Counted from the first letter of the stretch, positions 22,101-42,719 are shown. The stretch: 64,000 bases of DNA from Telmatactis stephensoni (GCA_029948255.1 JALIZF010001363.1:186001-250000); one strand, 5' to 3'. Numbers and translations are program-made. The notes: generated from the letters alone by a model not told the origin.

Positions 22101-25100
22101 TGGTCGCCATATTGGTGTACCAGAAAGGTACGCCAATATGGCGGCCCCATACATTCTTACCAACAACAAGCCCACATTCAAACATTCGTATCTTCGTGGT
22201 GAAAAGCTCTTTTGACTCAATATTTTCTAGAGTTGCAAAGATTTAGTTGTTCTTTGAGGTACAAGTATTTTTATTCTATTTGATGCTCTGAAACCGACTT
22301 TATTTTTCTCGATGACGTCAGTGAAATCGATCTATAGAATATTACTGAGTCTACAAACTTGTTTATGGAGTTATACTGTGCACTTAAGAGACTGGAAATG
22401 AAGCAAACCCTCCATTTTTGATGACATCTCCTATTTTTCTTATAGCTCCTGAGAGCCAAGCTATTTATGTGAAAGGGCTACAATCTCACAATTTATAATG
22501 CACCTGCTCTCAGGTGGCTTTACTGGTATTGCAAAGGTCATACATGTAGGTTGGAAGTCCCCCTCCCTCCCCTCCCACTCTCTACAGAGCTACAACGATG
22601 AACTTATTTTGGCAGATTAGATTGACAAAAATACTTTAAATGTGGCATTTGCAATTATAGTCTCTTTTATCAAAGGTGCAAATGTCATTGTACCTACCCC
22701 CTGTGGTTTGAAGAACAAGCTAGCAATGTCTTCTGTGAAGCCAAAAGTGGGTGCTTCTCCTACTGCAGCAGGTAACTAATGAGAAAAATGTTTTTATGGA
22801 AATGAGTCCCTTCCTAGTGAACTTATACATGCCTTTGATCATACCTGCAAAAGCTCACGAAGATAAGCTTCAAATTTAGGAAAGTTTAGAATCCCATTAT
22901 CATCTTCAATTTGAGAGAAATGATCTGCAAAACAAAACCATGATTAGTCTTGAGGTCTTTGTTCCATTTTAATTCCTCCATTTTTTAAAAGGTACATTTA
23001 AGAACACATAAGAGGTAAGAATACCATAAGTAAAAGACTCAGAAATGTGATGTGCCCATTTAGGTTTCTTTTATAACAAGAGGGCTGACAATATTGATTA
23101 GGTGGTAACATTTGTGATTTCAAACCAGTGTTTAAAGTCATGTTACCTATTTGCATTATTGCAGTAAAAGATGCCATAATTTTGCCTACTGCAATTGCAA
23201 TTTGGCAATTTGGCATATCTGTTGCAGCTGTAGATAAATGCAACAACAGGACAATAACTTGCAGCTGTCTCACTCAGCTACTGTACATTCTACATTGCAC
23301 TATGGGGAAACTCTGAGGTGACATGATTGGCTGAGCAACACTGCAACTTGGGTCTCAGCTTATTTTCCACTGACTCCTAAACAATGTAACAAAAAAAACA
23401 CAGCTCTAATGGCTACCTATGTAGGAAGATTAATGGACATGGTATGGGGGAGTCCTGTCCCTTGTCCTTGCAAACATATTTTATGGCCAAATTAGAAGCT
23501 GATGTAGTCTGCCCTTACAGTTCAATATTTTATGACCACTACGTCGATGAGTGCTTCTCAAAAAAGGAAAAAGACAAGCCTGACCAACTTCTGGATCACC
23601 TTATCGGCCTCAGGACTTCCACTAATCCTCCCTCGGCTTCGGGGACATTTAATCACTAATATCCCTCAGAGTCATGGTATTACTTATAATTATTTATCGT
23701 AATGAGCAGTTAGGTTCTCCTGTTTCTAAACAATCAATATCTTTCAGTAAAAAAATACGGCGGAAGTTGATAACATCAGTTGCGTGAATGAACTAAACGC
23801 CAAGTGTAACCAGGCTGATGATACTATAATCAAAACTGAACTATGCATAGATATGTTTATAATAGTTTAGGTTTTTTTAATTTTTTTTAATTTTTGTAAT
23901 TTTGTCCGTTCCGCGTTTCAGTATTTGGGGGTATTTTCCGTTGTTCCGCCTTTTAGGATTTGAAGATATTTTCCGCCATTCCGCGATATAGGGTCGCCCG
24001 GTCACGGTGCTAGATCTTCAGTTATAAGGCTTTGAATACTGTTATGTGGTGATATTGAAATATTTTAGAACACAGGAGGCCCGAACACATCCAATATCAG
24101 TGAGCACATGTGCAAACGTTATGTGCACAAATGTGCGAGTGCATTACCTCAAGTATAATAAATTGCTTGAACACCAACTATGTACATAGTATTCATCAAG
24201 AGGGCTTTTCAATGTTCAAAATGTTTGAGTCTTAATGGTTTTACAATCAAAATTTTTAGCCTTTTTTCAATTTAGATTAAACTAAAAAACATAGTTTTGG
24301 ACTACTCTTGAACTATTAATGCCATCATAATAAATGTAATCATTGTTTTCTTCCATGGCTGATTGCTTTCTCACTGTGAGGTTTCTTGGATCAAGGTACA
24401 TCAAATATATAACTTACATCTAAGCTTGTCAACAAGTCTTCCATAGCACAATGTTGAAAGGGCTGTCTTAACAGATAGAACTCTGATCCTGCCAATGCCA
24501 TCACTGCAGAGGAAAAATATAATACAATTTAAGGAAAATGACCTAAGTGACTTCTGATGAAGTTTACTCAAATGGTCCAAATTAGTATCAGCAGCCTTTC
24601 TTTCTAAGTCAAATATCAATGCATCCTTTTAATTGAGGCAGTCCCTCCAATGATAACAAATCATGACAAAACTGAGCTCTTTGAATTTACCTATCAAAGG
24701 CATACAATAACCAGTTCGTTACCAAACTGATTGATTTTTCAACATCAACATTATGTGATGTTGGAAGTCTTTTGTTGAGGGCATAAAATATACTAGATAC
24801 AACAGCCTCAAGTCTTAATTCATGGAGCTCTGTGTTGTGGTCCAGAGTGTTGAGACCATTCTCACGGAAAGCTTCTATCATGTTGTATACATCTACAAGA
24901 TGAACTAAAATAGAAAGATATGCTGTATAAATATATAGTTAAAATGTCATACAGTAAAAACCTGCATATAAGAACCAGTGGATTAAGAACCACTAGGCTA
25001 AAATTTGCTTTTTAAGCATCTTTTAAATAAGAACCACTTCAGCCTAAGAAATTAGACTGGTTCTTATATAAAAGGATTCAACATTGATTTGGATTTATGT

Positions 25101-28100
25101 TCTTTTTTTTGTTTTGTAAATGGTGAAAAAAATATAAGTTCAGGCTGAATGACCAAATTTTTACAAGATAAATGCTTTACAAATGTTTTAGGTGATGTAT
25201 ATACAATACAATATGTTATTATTTGTACTCAATAATAATAAGCAAATGATTTTATACAATACAAACATATAAATATACATATTGTTTTTGCCTTGTATAT
25301 AAGAACCAGTTAAAGTCCCTATGACGCATATTTTTTTTATTTTCAAACTCATTTCTTTTCTGGGAATATAGTTAAGATCTTTTTATCCCATTTTGGAATA
25401 CTCTATATTTTCGGAGATATAAAAGTTTCAAATTTCAAAATGCAAATGTGATGATGTCAGGGGAGTCATCATCACCAGCTTCTCATGGATTTTACTAAAA
25501 GAGGTCTTCAATTCCACAACCAGATTTTTTACTCAAACACAGGCTTTACCAACGGAAATAAATTCCAAATGAAAAAATAAGAGTATTTCAAGTCATCTTG
25601 GTTTTGTATAATAAATGATGACTCCCCTGACGTCATCAAATTTGCATTTTGAAATTTGAAACCTTTATATCTCAAAAAATATGGAGTGTTCAAAAGCAAG
25701 ACAAAAAGACCTCAACTATATTCCCAGAAAAGAAATGAGTTTGAAAATAAAAAAAATATGCGTCATAGGGACTTTAAGAACCACCTTAGCCTAAATTCTC
25801 ACTAAATACCAATTACATAAGGACCACTTTAGCCTAACCTCGAAAAACAGTGGTTCTTATATGCGGGTTTTTACTGTAAGCCTAGTTGGTAATTAATTAT
25901 TAATTTGGAACTTTTCCTGACTGTGTGTTCAATGAACCATGATATACATGTACTATGCTCCCTACCAAGGCAGGGCAAGGAATACCAACACTTACGATTA
26001 GTTTTTCTTTGTATAAAGTGTAACTTGGCAGCTGTCCTATAAGCAGCAAACTTGATGTTGTCAAAATTTTCCTCACCTGGTAAAACCAGAGTGGCAATTG
26101 ATGAGAGCTTTATAATAAGTGAAGTTTGTCACTAAATTAGAGTAAATGGTACATATACAGCACTTTCTAGCCCCTTCCTCCATTCCCATTCATGAAGGAA
26201 TTTAAAGCTACTCTGACACACATCAAAGGGAGTCAGGGTGTACAAACACAAACAAAGACCTTTGTAGGCACGATTCCCTTGGGATTTAATTGTTCTATTT
26301 TCAGTGTATAAGTATTTTCATTTATGTAAATTTTTGTCACTCACTTGTACTTGTCATCGAAGAATGTCAACAGTTTTTTGAATGTCACTGCTACAGTATG
26401 TTAAGGTGTCATAAGGGTGATGTTACACGGGTCGATTTGCAACAATGATTTTCCGCGCAACACTTGGTCAAATTGATAATTTTGCATTAAAAGTTTTTAA
26501 AATTCATATCAAACATTTGCAACTTGTTTACTAAGCAAAAATATTGCTAAAAATAGTTGCGTCTTGTATTTTCCATGGCATAAACTTTACAGGTTTGTTG
26601 CGTGGAAAATTGTTGTTACACATTGACCCATGTAACATCACCTTAAGTTTAAAATGGCATAACGTACAAATTATGGTAATTTCATTCTGTTGTGTTTGTC
26701 TTGGTTACAACCTTCTTTGCATTTCATTTAATGACAAACCAAAATTATCTTTGTGAGTGCTGTTTCCATGAGAGAAATATTGATAATACCCCAACTAAAT
26801 GATCATGCCCCCTGCTGAGAACTCGTGTATTTAAAGCAGTTTTTACCACAGGCAGCCCAGGCTCAACTGCTGTATGCTATCCTATGGTGGCTTTGCGATC
26901 AAAAATGGAAGGCTATGGGTTTGAATCTTGATGGATATGCTTAACTTTTTTTATCCTCTGTTTTATTTAATTATTGATTCTTCAACACTTACACACTCCT
27001 GTTATCAATAATTTTTAATTTTTAAGCAGTTTTAGAAAAAATAGAAAGACTGCTTAAAAAACATCAACACCATGTGACTTTTAACAAGGGCAAACTGATG
27101 AAATACCGAAACACATCCAAATCAGACGTGTGTGAAAGTCCTCACATCTTTGCAGCTGGAGAAGTAATTATGTTTTTACAAAAGCTTTCCCTAGTATGTA
27201 TATATATTTCAGTGCTATTATTAGCGATCGGCATATATTAACAATCCGAAAACTTACGGTAAATACTTCCTGGTTACTTTGTGCTACATCGGTCACCGTT
27301 TAGATATCGATCTGCTAACACCTTTATGAGCAAGTGAGTGACACATTTGCATATTCAGGTCACTACAATAACTCGTTTCTATGCTACACATATATACGAG
27401 TTAAAAATGACCTTGAGGAAGAGTTTATTTTGAGGAAGGAGGTATATTCGAACTGGGGGGCCTATTCAAATTTGAGGAATGAATATGAAATAGAAAATAA
27501 ATATATATTTTTTTCTTTAACTAAGCATGCACTAAGGGGGCTTTCGTTTATTAGCACATGGGGGGTCTGGCAAAATTTCGTGTAGCAGTTGCATACATTA
27601 TCCACCCCCCCTAGCATTTTAGTAATGATATCACAACCCCCCTATGAGGATTCACAAAATTCCTCAAACCACCCCCCCCTCCCCCCTCCCTTAATTTATA
27701 TGGTATGTTACAGTGCATGAATTTTCACCAAAATATTAATAACAGACTTGGCAATTACATGTATGCTTTTATTTCAATTCAAACTGAAACTTGATGTTTA
27801 TGAATGTTTACACAGTATAAAATGTGTTGTACTTTAACATTCAAAGTATCATATCACTAAAAACATTGGTTGAAATTTCAAACACATCAACTACCAAGTA
27901 TTTGCTACCAAGTAGCAAATCCTTGGTAGTTGATGTGTTTATTCAATAATACAGCTTCCAACTCAATATAAATATCACCCCCCCCTTCAGAACAAATTCA
28001 ATATTGTGCAACCCCCCCTACCAGGCTTCTAAAAAAAACATGACCTCCCCACAATTCTGCCGACCCCCCCCCCCCCCCCCCCCCCCCCCCCATGTGCTAA

Positions 28101-30328
28101 TAAATGAAAGCCCCCCAAAACTGTGAACTTCAGGTCAGTGTATTACATTTTCATGCTTCCTTGCAAGTTTATAACATCTTTTGTAGATTAGGTTATAGGG
28201 TCAGCAGATTACACTCAAGGAAGGAGAGAGAGGCTTAGTCAGAATTGACCCTGTAGACAGGGGGCTTATTCAGTCATTTAATTATGATAAAACATGCATA
28301 AACTCACATTTAACTTTGACTTACTCATGTCATTAATTAACTCCTGTAGGATTTGTTCAGCCTCATCTTTAGGGATGGATTCATTTAATATGCTTTAAAA
28401 AAAGATCAACAACATTGAATACACACTTTGGCTACCCTTCTCTGATTACAAGAAAGTAAAGTAATAAGTAAATAAAATGTCTTAAAGTAATAAAATGTCT
28501 TACTTTCCTGCCATGATTGGTGACATTGTACTGTCCATGCTGACATTCATCTTCCTATTAGAACAACATTTTCATTATATCCAAGTTAAAAAGGGAATTG
28601 AAAAATGGCAGGCCTTGGAGTGCATTTCTCCAATATCATATTTGTTTACAGGCAAATTTCCCTTTTATCTTGTTTGACTACAATTCACCTACAAAGGCTA
28701 GAGAGTGATTTAGAGATGATTTTTGAGGCATTTTGAAAGTGCTGAAATCCAACAGTGCCAGACCAGTCCCTGGAAGGACAAGAGAGAGAGCCATGACATA
28801 TTGTATTGTATTGTATTGTATGGAAGGGATAAATACCGAGAAGCGAGGCTTTTAGCCATATACATCCCGAGGGCCGTAGGCCCGAGGGATGTATATGGAT
28901 AAAAGCCGAGCTTCGAGGTATTTATCTGCCTTATTATATGATTGAGGAGGTTTTCACACAAAAGCGATTCAAAACGAATTAGATCATTGTTACCGAATTC
29001 CCAGAAGGAAACCTTAAATAATTGTTTTTCAATTCTATTCAGAGAAACACTAACGAACTTCATGATAACACACAAAAGATTTTTTTGATGAGAAGATTCC
29101 ATCAGTTAGCTCAGTAGTATAGTGGTTAAAAGCGGGTATAGGAGTGAAGAAAGTCTCAGGTTCGAATCTCTGTCATTTATCAAAGACATTTTTTCCACCA
29201 AAAATCGCTACTTAGTATATTTCTAAGGAAATTTCTAAGTCTTGATGTCCACACATAAATCATCTAAGGAAGTATGGAACGAAATTATAAATTCAAGTGA
29301 TGTATCTATATAAACCCCGGGAATTATAAATTCAAGTGATTTATACAGATATATCCCGGAGAAGCTCTATATAAAACCCTTGAATATATAATCATCGTGA
29401 ATTTAGTGATATAAAGTCCTATGAATAACAAAGAAAACAGACTCAATCATATAATAATGTATTGTATTGTATTGTATTGTATTGGAAGACTTTTGGTCTT
29501 AATAACTAAGGTTTAATATGAATGGTTCTTGATCAAGTAATGTTTAAAGAATGAGAGGGTTTGTTGTATCAGTGGATAAAGATCCAAGCCATAGGTGAGG
29601 ATCTTTAGACCCAATATAATGCACCCTTGAGTTCTTTATATTACTTATCAAATGTCTGTCAAATACCATATTTGACCATAATTTCCAAAGTTAGACGTTT
29701 TTGGCTTAGAAAATCCAAGTTAAAGTCTATGCATATGAAGAAAATTCTTTATCTGATATTAAGATTTACATTACGGTAGTGATTTCTATTATGTTTTCTA
29801 ATGAATTATTAATGAGTTTGATAAAGGGTTCAGATAGTCAATGTTTCAATGCCAATAACATTATTTTTAAGACTTGAAAATGATGTCAGGGACATTAAAA
29901 CATCAACGATTGCTTATATTATTGTTTTAGTTTAAACTATTAGCAAATTAAAAATTATGTTTTTTCTGCTTTATGTTATACAGTCAATTAACCCTTATTC
30001 TACAGCAGTGACTGAGTTTACGGAATTTTTATCAACATAACCATGTGGTTCTCTGCAGTAATCAATGGATTTACCTTTTTTACCTATCATTTATAAGTAA
30101 ATATTTGATGCATATATAGTTACTGCTTAAAATAAAATCAATGAATAATATAACTTACTGCTGAGGCACAAGTACAGGTCCAAATTCAGTCTCTATAACA
30201 AAGTCCTCCTTGCTAGAAATGTCTTTTGGATCATTCATAAATTCAACATGCTTTTGTCCTTTCTCTCTATCACTTAATGGTGTAGACATATTTTGTTTAT
30301 TCTGAAGCCATTCTGACCGTTTGCCCAT
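10193..30328 (-). CDS. Dystrobrevin-like protein (partial: EF-hand region and ZZ finger)
   Basis: Cytoplasmic adaptor of the dystrophin-glycoprotein complex. Exons in order: 30159-30328, 28325-28392, 25996-26076, 24691-24904, 24418-24503, 22845-22924, 22698-22775, 21393-21510, 21015-21069, 19927-20038 and 10193-10323. All have GT-AG borders and matching phases, giving 397 codons. Residues about 80-300 match the two dystrophin-family EF-hand-like domains ([32 protein letters not shown]-type motif). The ZZ finger has C305, C308, C320, C323, C329, C332, H342 and H346. Exon 11 (ending DMSNIV) resembles the linker after ZZ in dystrobrevins. The start ATG at 30328 gives about 80 residues before the EF region, longer than the vertebrate N-terminus I know. 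The coiled-coil half is not in view. A dystrophin paralogue is less likely because the start lies so close to the EF-hands. Intron 10 is 9.6 kb and filled with mobile elements. Confidence 0.87.
10373..10627 (-). repeat. tRNA-derived SINE, copy 2
   Basis: The same head as copy 1 (A box in GCCGAGTGGTCAGAGC, B box GGTTCGATTCCC) but with a full 3' part ending in CCCTGTTGAGGGAGTCTCAA. It has lost about 14 bases of the body relative to copies 1 and 3 (the AACTGAATTTGAAC segment). It lies in the dystrobrevin intron, 50 bases upstream of exon 11 in gene direction. Confidence 0.8.
10728..10762. repeat. Hairpin GTAGCTAC...GTAGCTAC
   Basis: GTAGCTACAGCCTCG and CGAGGCGTAGCTAC form an almost perfect stem with a tiny loop. 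A related hairpin with different arm bases (GTGGCTGCTGCCTCG, CCGAGGCGAAGCCAC) is at 43248-43284, and both are followed by ATGTCATCG-like or TTCGTCATCG sequence. They look like two copies of one dispersed repeat. Confidence 0.55.
10922..11893 (+). other. Unrecognised open stretches with splice signals inside the TIR element
   Basis: Near the left end ATGGCCGATAAAGATGGGAAG is followed by a GTTAGT donor. An acceptor (TTTATGTTTAG) at 11363 opens 54 codons in the matching phase up to TAA 11526. Another acceptor-like TTTTTAG at about 11701 opens a 64-codon stretch ending at TAG 11891. On the opposite strand 11487-11639 is open for 51 codons ([20 protein letters not shown]) with a stop at 11484. Any of these could be part of the element's own gene or of a captured gene. 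I recognise no domain, and chance openness in AT-rich DNA is possible. Confidence 0.25.
12108..12235. repeat. AT-rich simple repeat (TATAATA-type)
   Basis: About 125 bases consisting almost only of A and T in TAATATAATA-like units, within the TIR element. Confidence 0.75.
13197..13607. mobile_element. MITE nested in the 3.9-kb TIR element
   Basis: The termini TTAGGGACTGTTCAGGAATT and the right end (reverse complement TAAGGGACTCGTCAGGAATT) are inverted repeats that continue through AGCAGG. The interior is noncoding, with G-rich and C-rich runs. No clear target duplication was seen. Confidence 0.6.
13644..13795. mobile_element. Foldback MITE with CATAAGCATAAG arms
   Basis: The arms AGGCCTGTTCCTCACTAGC and, inverted, AGGCCAGGTCCTCACCAGC are followed on both sides by runs of GCATAA. 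Almost the whole 150 bases would fold into one hairpin. It is nested in the 3.9-kb TIR element. Confidence 0.65.
14740..15028. other. Intron spacer
   Basis: Unique-looking sequence between the TIR element and the 3' tail of the next retroelement. No gene, RNA or repeat is recognised. Confidence 0.4.
15029..18100 (-). mobile_element. CR1/L2-group non-LTR retrotransposon with intact ORF
   Basis: Minus-strand element in the same orientation as the dystrobrevin gene that hosts it. The 950-codon frame (15248-18100) has no stop or frameshift. The 3' UTR (15030-15247) ends in ATAAAGTTATC with about five TTATC units, a tandem 3' tail seen in L2-like elements. The 5' end is truncated: the start of the endonuclease domain is missing and no ATG lies at the open-frame start. 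No target duplication was found. Confidence 0.8.
15248..18100 (-). CDS. APE endonuclease-reverse transcriptase (ORF2), 950 codons
   Basis: Endonuclease first: SINETWLDD (about residue 33), [19 protein letters not shown] (141-144), IDLIFTN and SDHS (208-211). Then a linker, and the RT domain from about residue 445: [53 protein letters not shown] and the catalytic YADD (676-679). A thumb-like C-terminus includes [15 protein letters not shown] and [13 protein letters not shown]. All core RT motifs look intact. The open frame runs upstream only to a TAA a few codons before residue 1 and contains no ATG there, so the N-terminal strands of the endonuclease are lost. The protein would make new insertions in cis. 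Because the copy is truncated it is probably inactive although its RT looks sound. Confidence 0.85.
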   Translation of the reverse strand: MASSVNLVDTRINDYMNLFSRHRFSFKVLDVLSINETWLDDLVSDNDVHIPGYEIIRCDRSEGRGGGVCFYVRDSINFLHRKDLSSHELESMCIEIRKPSSKPFLIVTWYRAPNSSVDKFDLFQSLVGRLDAENVEFYLLGDFNCNLKSEPLDHNSRILLDISDFYGLHQLIQEPTRVTESSSTMIDLIFTNTPDNIVCSGVSHVGISDHSLIYAFRKLSCNLTKKVHATITYRNFSKFNLNSFRADLFSQNWEVVSSFNDPNDMWCAWKNIFNSVVNRHAPFRTKRVRASNSPWITPHLKEMMRKRDRQKTKATVSKDPKDWATFKQTRNSVNSEIKLAKQVYYNNALNENIKNSKKTWNIINELTNRKQSKHKSHVTEIKLGDSAVTDSQMLSEEFNKHFANIGPKLAAKIHSNDNDQSHLDFITNCPPDDSVNFNLSRTNSSTVFSILSKLCKSKATGLDKISARLLRDCPDIIAESLCTIFNRSIDSGIFPDEWKSAKVLPLFKQDERSDMNNYRPISIIPVVAKVFERIIYDQAHDFLTKHNLLSNCQSGFRSLHSTVSALLEATNSWAYNIDQGKVNAVVFLDLKKAFDTVDHSILLSKLNAYGFGTSANKWFRSYLNDRTQQCSVNGHLSGQRSLNCGIPQGTILGPLLFLIYINDLPNCLRYSRPRMYADDTHLTLESNNIDTINHYLNQDLKRISEWLAANKLTLNLSKTEFMLIGSRQRLMTFDSAPSLSIDGVSIKQVEHTKSLGVHIDQNLSWNVHITSVIKKIASGIGALKRLRPFVPPITLQYVYNSLVQPHFDYCCVVWDKCNKTLADKLQKLQNRAARILTSSSYDTNADQLLIKLGWKKLNVQRKIKKAITVYKALNGLTPDYLSSMFKDRSSLISYSLRDTESNLVIPNPRTNYLKNSLSYDGAVLWNSLPLKVRQASSLNHFKAGCNSFFY
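18101..19139. other. Intron sequence with repeat-like segments
   Basis: At 18490-18860 a stretch beginning TTGTAGCTCACTTTTATTACACG and containing an open frame in both directions looks like a dispersed repeat, but I cannot assign it. At 19013-19042 there is a CTGAAGA...GAAAC arrangement with a possible stem between (GGTTCT and AGAATC), reminiscent of a hammerhead ribozyme core. No host exon was found. Confidence 0.35.
19143..19350 (+). repeat. tRNA-like SINE head split by a 97-bp insertion
   Basis: GGCTTATAGTTCAGTTGGTA (A box region) and, after an interruption, GGGTTCAAATTCCGC (B box) form a tRNA-like sequence. The interruption (19197-19293) is flanked by TGGGTT on both sides (19191-19196, 19294-19299). 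On the minus strand the insert ends in CAATAAAAAAGTTATTATT, so it is a tiny 3' end fragment of a CR1/L2-type element. After the B box a TCTGATCGACTAGTCAGA hairpin follows. It is not an intact tRNA gene. Confidence 0.6.
19500..19556 (+). repeat. GGGAT/GGGCA short tandem repeat
   Basis: A G-rich tandem run made of GGGAT, GGGAG and GGGCAG units (GGGATGGGATGGGATGGGAG, then GGGAGGGCAGG repeated three times). Confidence 0.8.
19607..19860 (-). repeat. 3' end fragment of a non-LTR retroelement
   Basis: On the minus strand the sequence ends in AATAAAGTTATTATTATT, again a CR1/L2-like 3' end with an (ATT)n tail. An internal (TAAA)n run (19695-19715) is included. No coding part remains. Confidence 0.5.
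20655..20929 (-). repeat. tRNA-derived SINE, copy 3 (full length)
   Basis: Full-length member of the family at 8533 and 10373: A box and B box head at the right end, body, and a 3' part ending in CTCAATCATG followed by a (TATG)n tail (20635-20660). It lies in dystrobrevin intron 9 between exons 9 and 10, on the sense strand of the gene. Confidence 0.85.
21771..22334. mobile_element. MITE with TIR TAGATCGATTTCAC
   Basis: The ends TAGATCGATTTCAC and GTGAAATCGATCTA, each extended by TGACGTCA, are inverted repeats. TA at both tips suggests Tc1/mariner-like TA insertion (inference). Inside, 22103-22145 is a near-perfect hairpin (GTCGCCATATTGG against CCAATATGGCGGC). It lies in dystrobrevin intron 8-7 sequence. 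Confidence 0.6.
23274..24417. other. Dystrobrevin intron 5 sequence
   Basis: No exon of the gene is found between 22925 and 24417. A GTTCCGC(C/G)TTTCAGTATTTGGGG-like word is repeated at about 23908-24000 (TTTTCCG... GTTCCGC). Open frames at 23128-23659 lack splice support and family resemblance. Confidence 0.4.
24952..25876. mobile_element. Mariner-like MITE (outer element A) interrupted by a TTAA foldback
   Basis: The ends are CAGTAAAAACCTGCATATAA and, inverted, CAGTAAAAACCCGCATATAA, each bordered by TA. That is the usual form of Tc1/mariner termini. The interior repeats TAAGAACCACT-like words. The foldback at 25314-25773 has split it at a TTAA. The right tip lies in dystrobrevin intron 3, and the left tip is only about 47 bases from exon 4. 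Confidence 0.72.
25314..25773. mobile_element. TTAA-flanked foldback MITE, copy A
   Basis: Begins AGTCCCTATGACGCATA and ends with its inverse, and is bordered by TTAA on both sides (25310-25313, 25774-25777). The inverted arms extend far inward (TTTCAAACTCATTTC, and later AAATTTGCATTTTGAAATTTGAAAC on one arm with its match on the other), so most of the element can fold. TTAA duplication is typical of piggyBac relatives (inference). Copies B (57071-57523) and C (54348-54799) belong to the same family. Confidence 0.75.
26413..26644. mobile_element. MITE with TIR AAGG(G)TGATGTTACA
   Basis: Left AAGGGTGATGTTACACGGGT and inverted right AAGGTGATGTTACATGGGTC are homologous; the arms continue through AACAA and ATTTTCC(G/A)CGCAACA for about 50 bases. 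It is noncoding and lies in dystrobrevin intron 2. Confidence 0.65.
27534..28118. mobile_element. Foldback element with GGGGGCTTTC ends
   Basis: Left GGGGGCTTTCGTTTATTAGC and the inverted right end (GGGGGCTTTCATTTATTAGC) match and continue into ACATGGGGGG. The interior has several C-runs and a long palindrome at 27880-27940 (AAACACATCAACTACCAAG with its complement, 28-29 base arms). Confidence 0.6.
28797..29485. repeat. TATTG arrays flanking a hairpin and a TIR element
   Basis: (TATTG)n arrays occur at 28797-28821 and 29457-29485. Between them lie a long hairpin (28829-28927, arms about 45 bases from AAATACC inward to ATACATCCC) and an element 28931-29457 whose ends TTATTATATGATTGAG are inverted repeats. 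Inside it, 29103-29175 has tRNA-like A and B boxes (TAGCTCAGTAGTATAGTGG, GGTTCGAATC) but no stable cloverleaf, so I regard it as a SINE or tRNA relic. Confidence 0.5.
29486..30158. other. Dystrobrevin intron 1 sequence
   Basis: AT-rich with no exon, RNA or repeat that I recognise. Confidence 0.4.
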
Positions 30329-32208
30329 CCTGTACACTTACAACATTTGCAGTACATGACTTTCATGTAGTATGTTTAATATAGAAAATTATGACAGTGT
30401 AATAAATCAAAATGTATTGTCTTAAATAGTACATGGGTGACTTATCACCACTCTATATGATTTGGTATTGTTACATGTACTAATAATAAATATATGTAAG
30501 CATGTTTCAATGGATGGAACAACCTTTCTTTGGATTCAATTTTAGCTTCAAGCTAAAGTTTTCAAATGCCATTCACTATAAAGTGACTTAATAACCTTTA
30601 ACATGTTCAAGCTGTTAATAAAAGATGTCAACACATTCTCAGATGACACCAAAAATGGGTCTGTCTCAGGCCTTATGATTGCCTATAAAATATTGCTCCA
30701 CTTTTTGCATCAACAATCAAGCTCTTATTTAGCATTAATTACACTCATCTATTAAAAGCTGACATGCTGGGTAAAAAAGGATAAAATTAAACTATGTGAT
30801 CATAAATTCCTGAGCAGTTTGATAACTGGATGATATCATAACCACAAGCATGACTTTGTTAGACTCACTGTAAGATGAGAACTACAATTATTGCCACTTC
30901 AATTCATTAATGGCTTGTCTTGGGGTTAATTTTAGGAAAACTGATTCTCATTGGCTAAAGTATGATGACTATAACTAAAATACATTAAGTATATTGCGTG
31001 ACAAAGCTTATATGCATGTATTCCATCGTGCTAACATAGATGCAAGATAAATAATTTACACAATATAATAAAATAGTGGTTGATTCAAACAGTCCTAGTC
31101 TACTCAGCTGCTGTTTTTCATCCCCTTGCGCGAGATAAAGAACGCTACGCCTAAGAAGTGAAGAAAGTTTTTTATGGCAATTCTAGGTACGGCGCCAGCC
31201 CTTAGCTTCGAGAGTTTACGTCGAAATTTCACGTATATTTCTACCGCTTGCCCATCAGAAACAAATTCGTTAATAAGTTCTAAATTGTGCCATGAATGCA
31301 GAATGTCAATTTATCGAAAGGACTGTATTTCGCAGTAAGCGTTCAAATGAAGCTCTGATGAGTCAACTATCGATTACAATTCGATAAGATACAAAGTGTG
31401 GGATGAACAGTATGTGATTCTGGTCCGCATTATACACAAATATCATGCCTCTAGCAAACTTGTTTGGTAACTCTCAATCCAAAACAGAGATACGCTATAC
31501 CCCTCACAGCTCTAATTGTAGTTATATCGTTCAACAACTCAATAATAATAAAGCTACTCAGGGAGAAATTTTGAGTAACTCGCCTTGTTTACCTCCAGCC
31601 AAGCCCATACATGTCATTGATTTACAACTCTACAATCAAATAGCAATCAAACAAGTATATCTGCTAGCTACACAAGCGTTTTCTTAAGAATACTACCAGA
31701 AGATGCATGCTTACCCTCCGTCTAAAGCCAAGAATCCAACAAATTCCTTTACTATATGTTGAACGATAATGAGTTCTGATTACAAAATCTTCCATGCCTC
31801 ACTACCTCGTGTCACGTGGGAGACCGAAAGAGGACTAAGGCGAGCAACAATAAGGTGATAATAAAATACGATGGAAATAAAGCTTGTTTATCATCGCTCT
31901 AATCATCTACACTTACAGATACATTTCAATCAGTTGAAAATAAAGCATCGAGCATTTATTGTAAAAAATGCATTTTTGGTTCATTTTTGGTTTTGATAAA
32001 ATTCCAAATAGCAACGACCGCGGGGGACTAGGTCGCATAACAACCAACGTTAAACAAAATGGCGTACGAGTGAACTTCGACCACAAAAAGAAAAATATAT
32101 ATTTGAACCTTCAGATTTCCCTAAGAAAACCGTAAAAACATGCCCAGAGAAAAGTATATATGATTATTTAAGGGGTTACCAATTTCTGTTGCAATCTTGC
32201 AAGTAGGC
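30329..32208. promoter_or_regulatory. Shared upstream region of the head-to-head dystrobrevin and centrin genes
   Basis: The start codons of the two genes are 1.88 kb apart in divergent orientation, so both promoters should lie here. No TATA box is convincing near either start. A GTCGCATAACAACC segment at 32032-32045 slightly resembles an RFX X-box, as might be expected for a centrin gene, but mismatches the consensus. An 80-codon ORF at 31445-31687 has no splice signals or family match and is probably chance or upstream-exon sequence. Confidence 0.35.

Positions 32209-42719
<10,511 letters not shown>

Noticed and set aside
29103..29175. Candidate tRNA gene
   Set aside because: A and B boxes are present but acceptor and T stems do not pair; it is better seen as a SINE or tRNA relic.
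31445..31687. 80-codon ORF between the two head-to-head genes
   Set aside because: No splice sites, composition bias or resemblance to a family; left as unsupported.
32032..32045. RFX X-box upstream of the centrin gene
   Set aside because: Only loosely similar to the consensus; too many mismatches to call.
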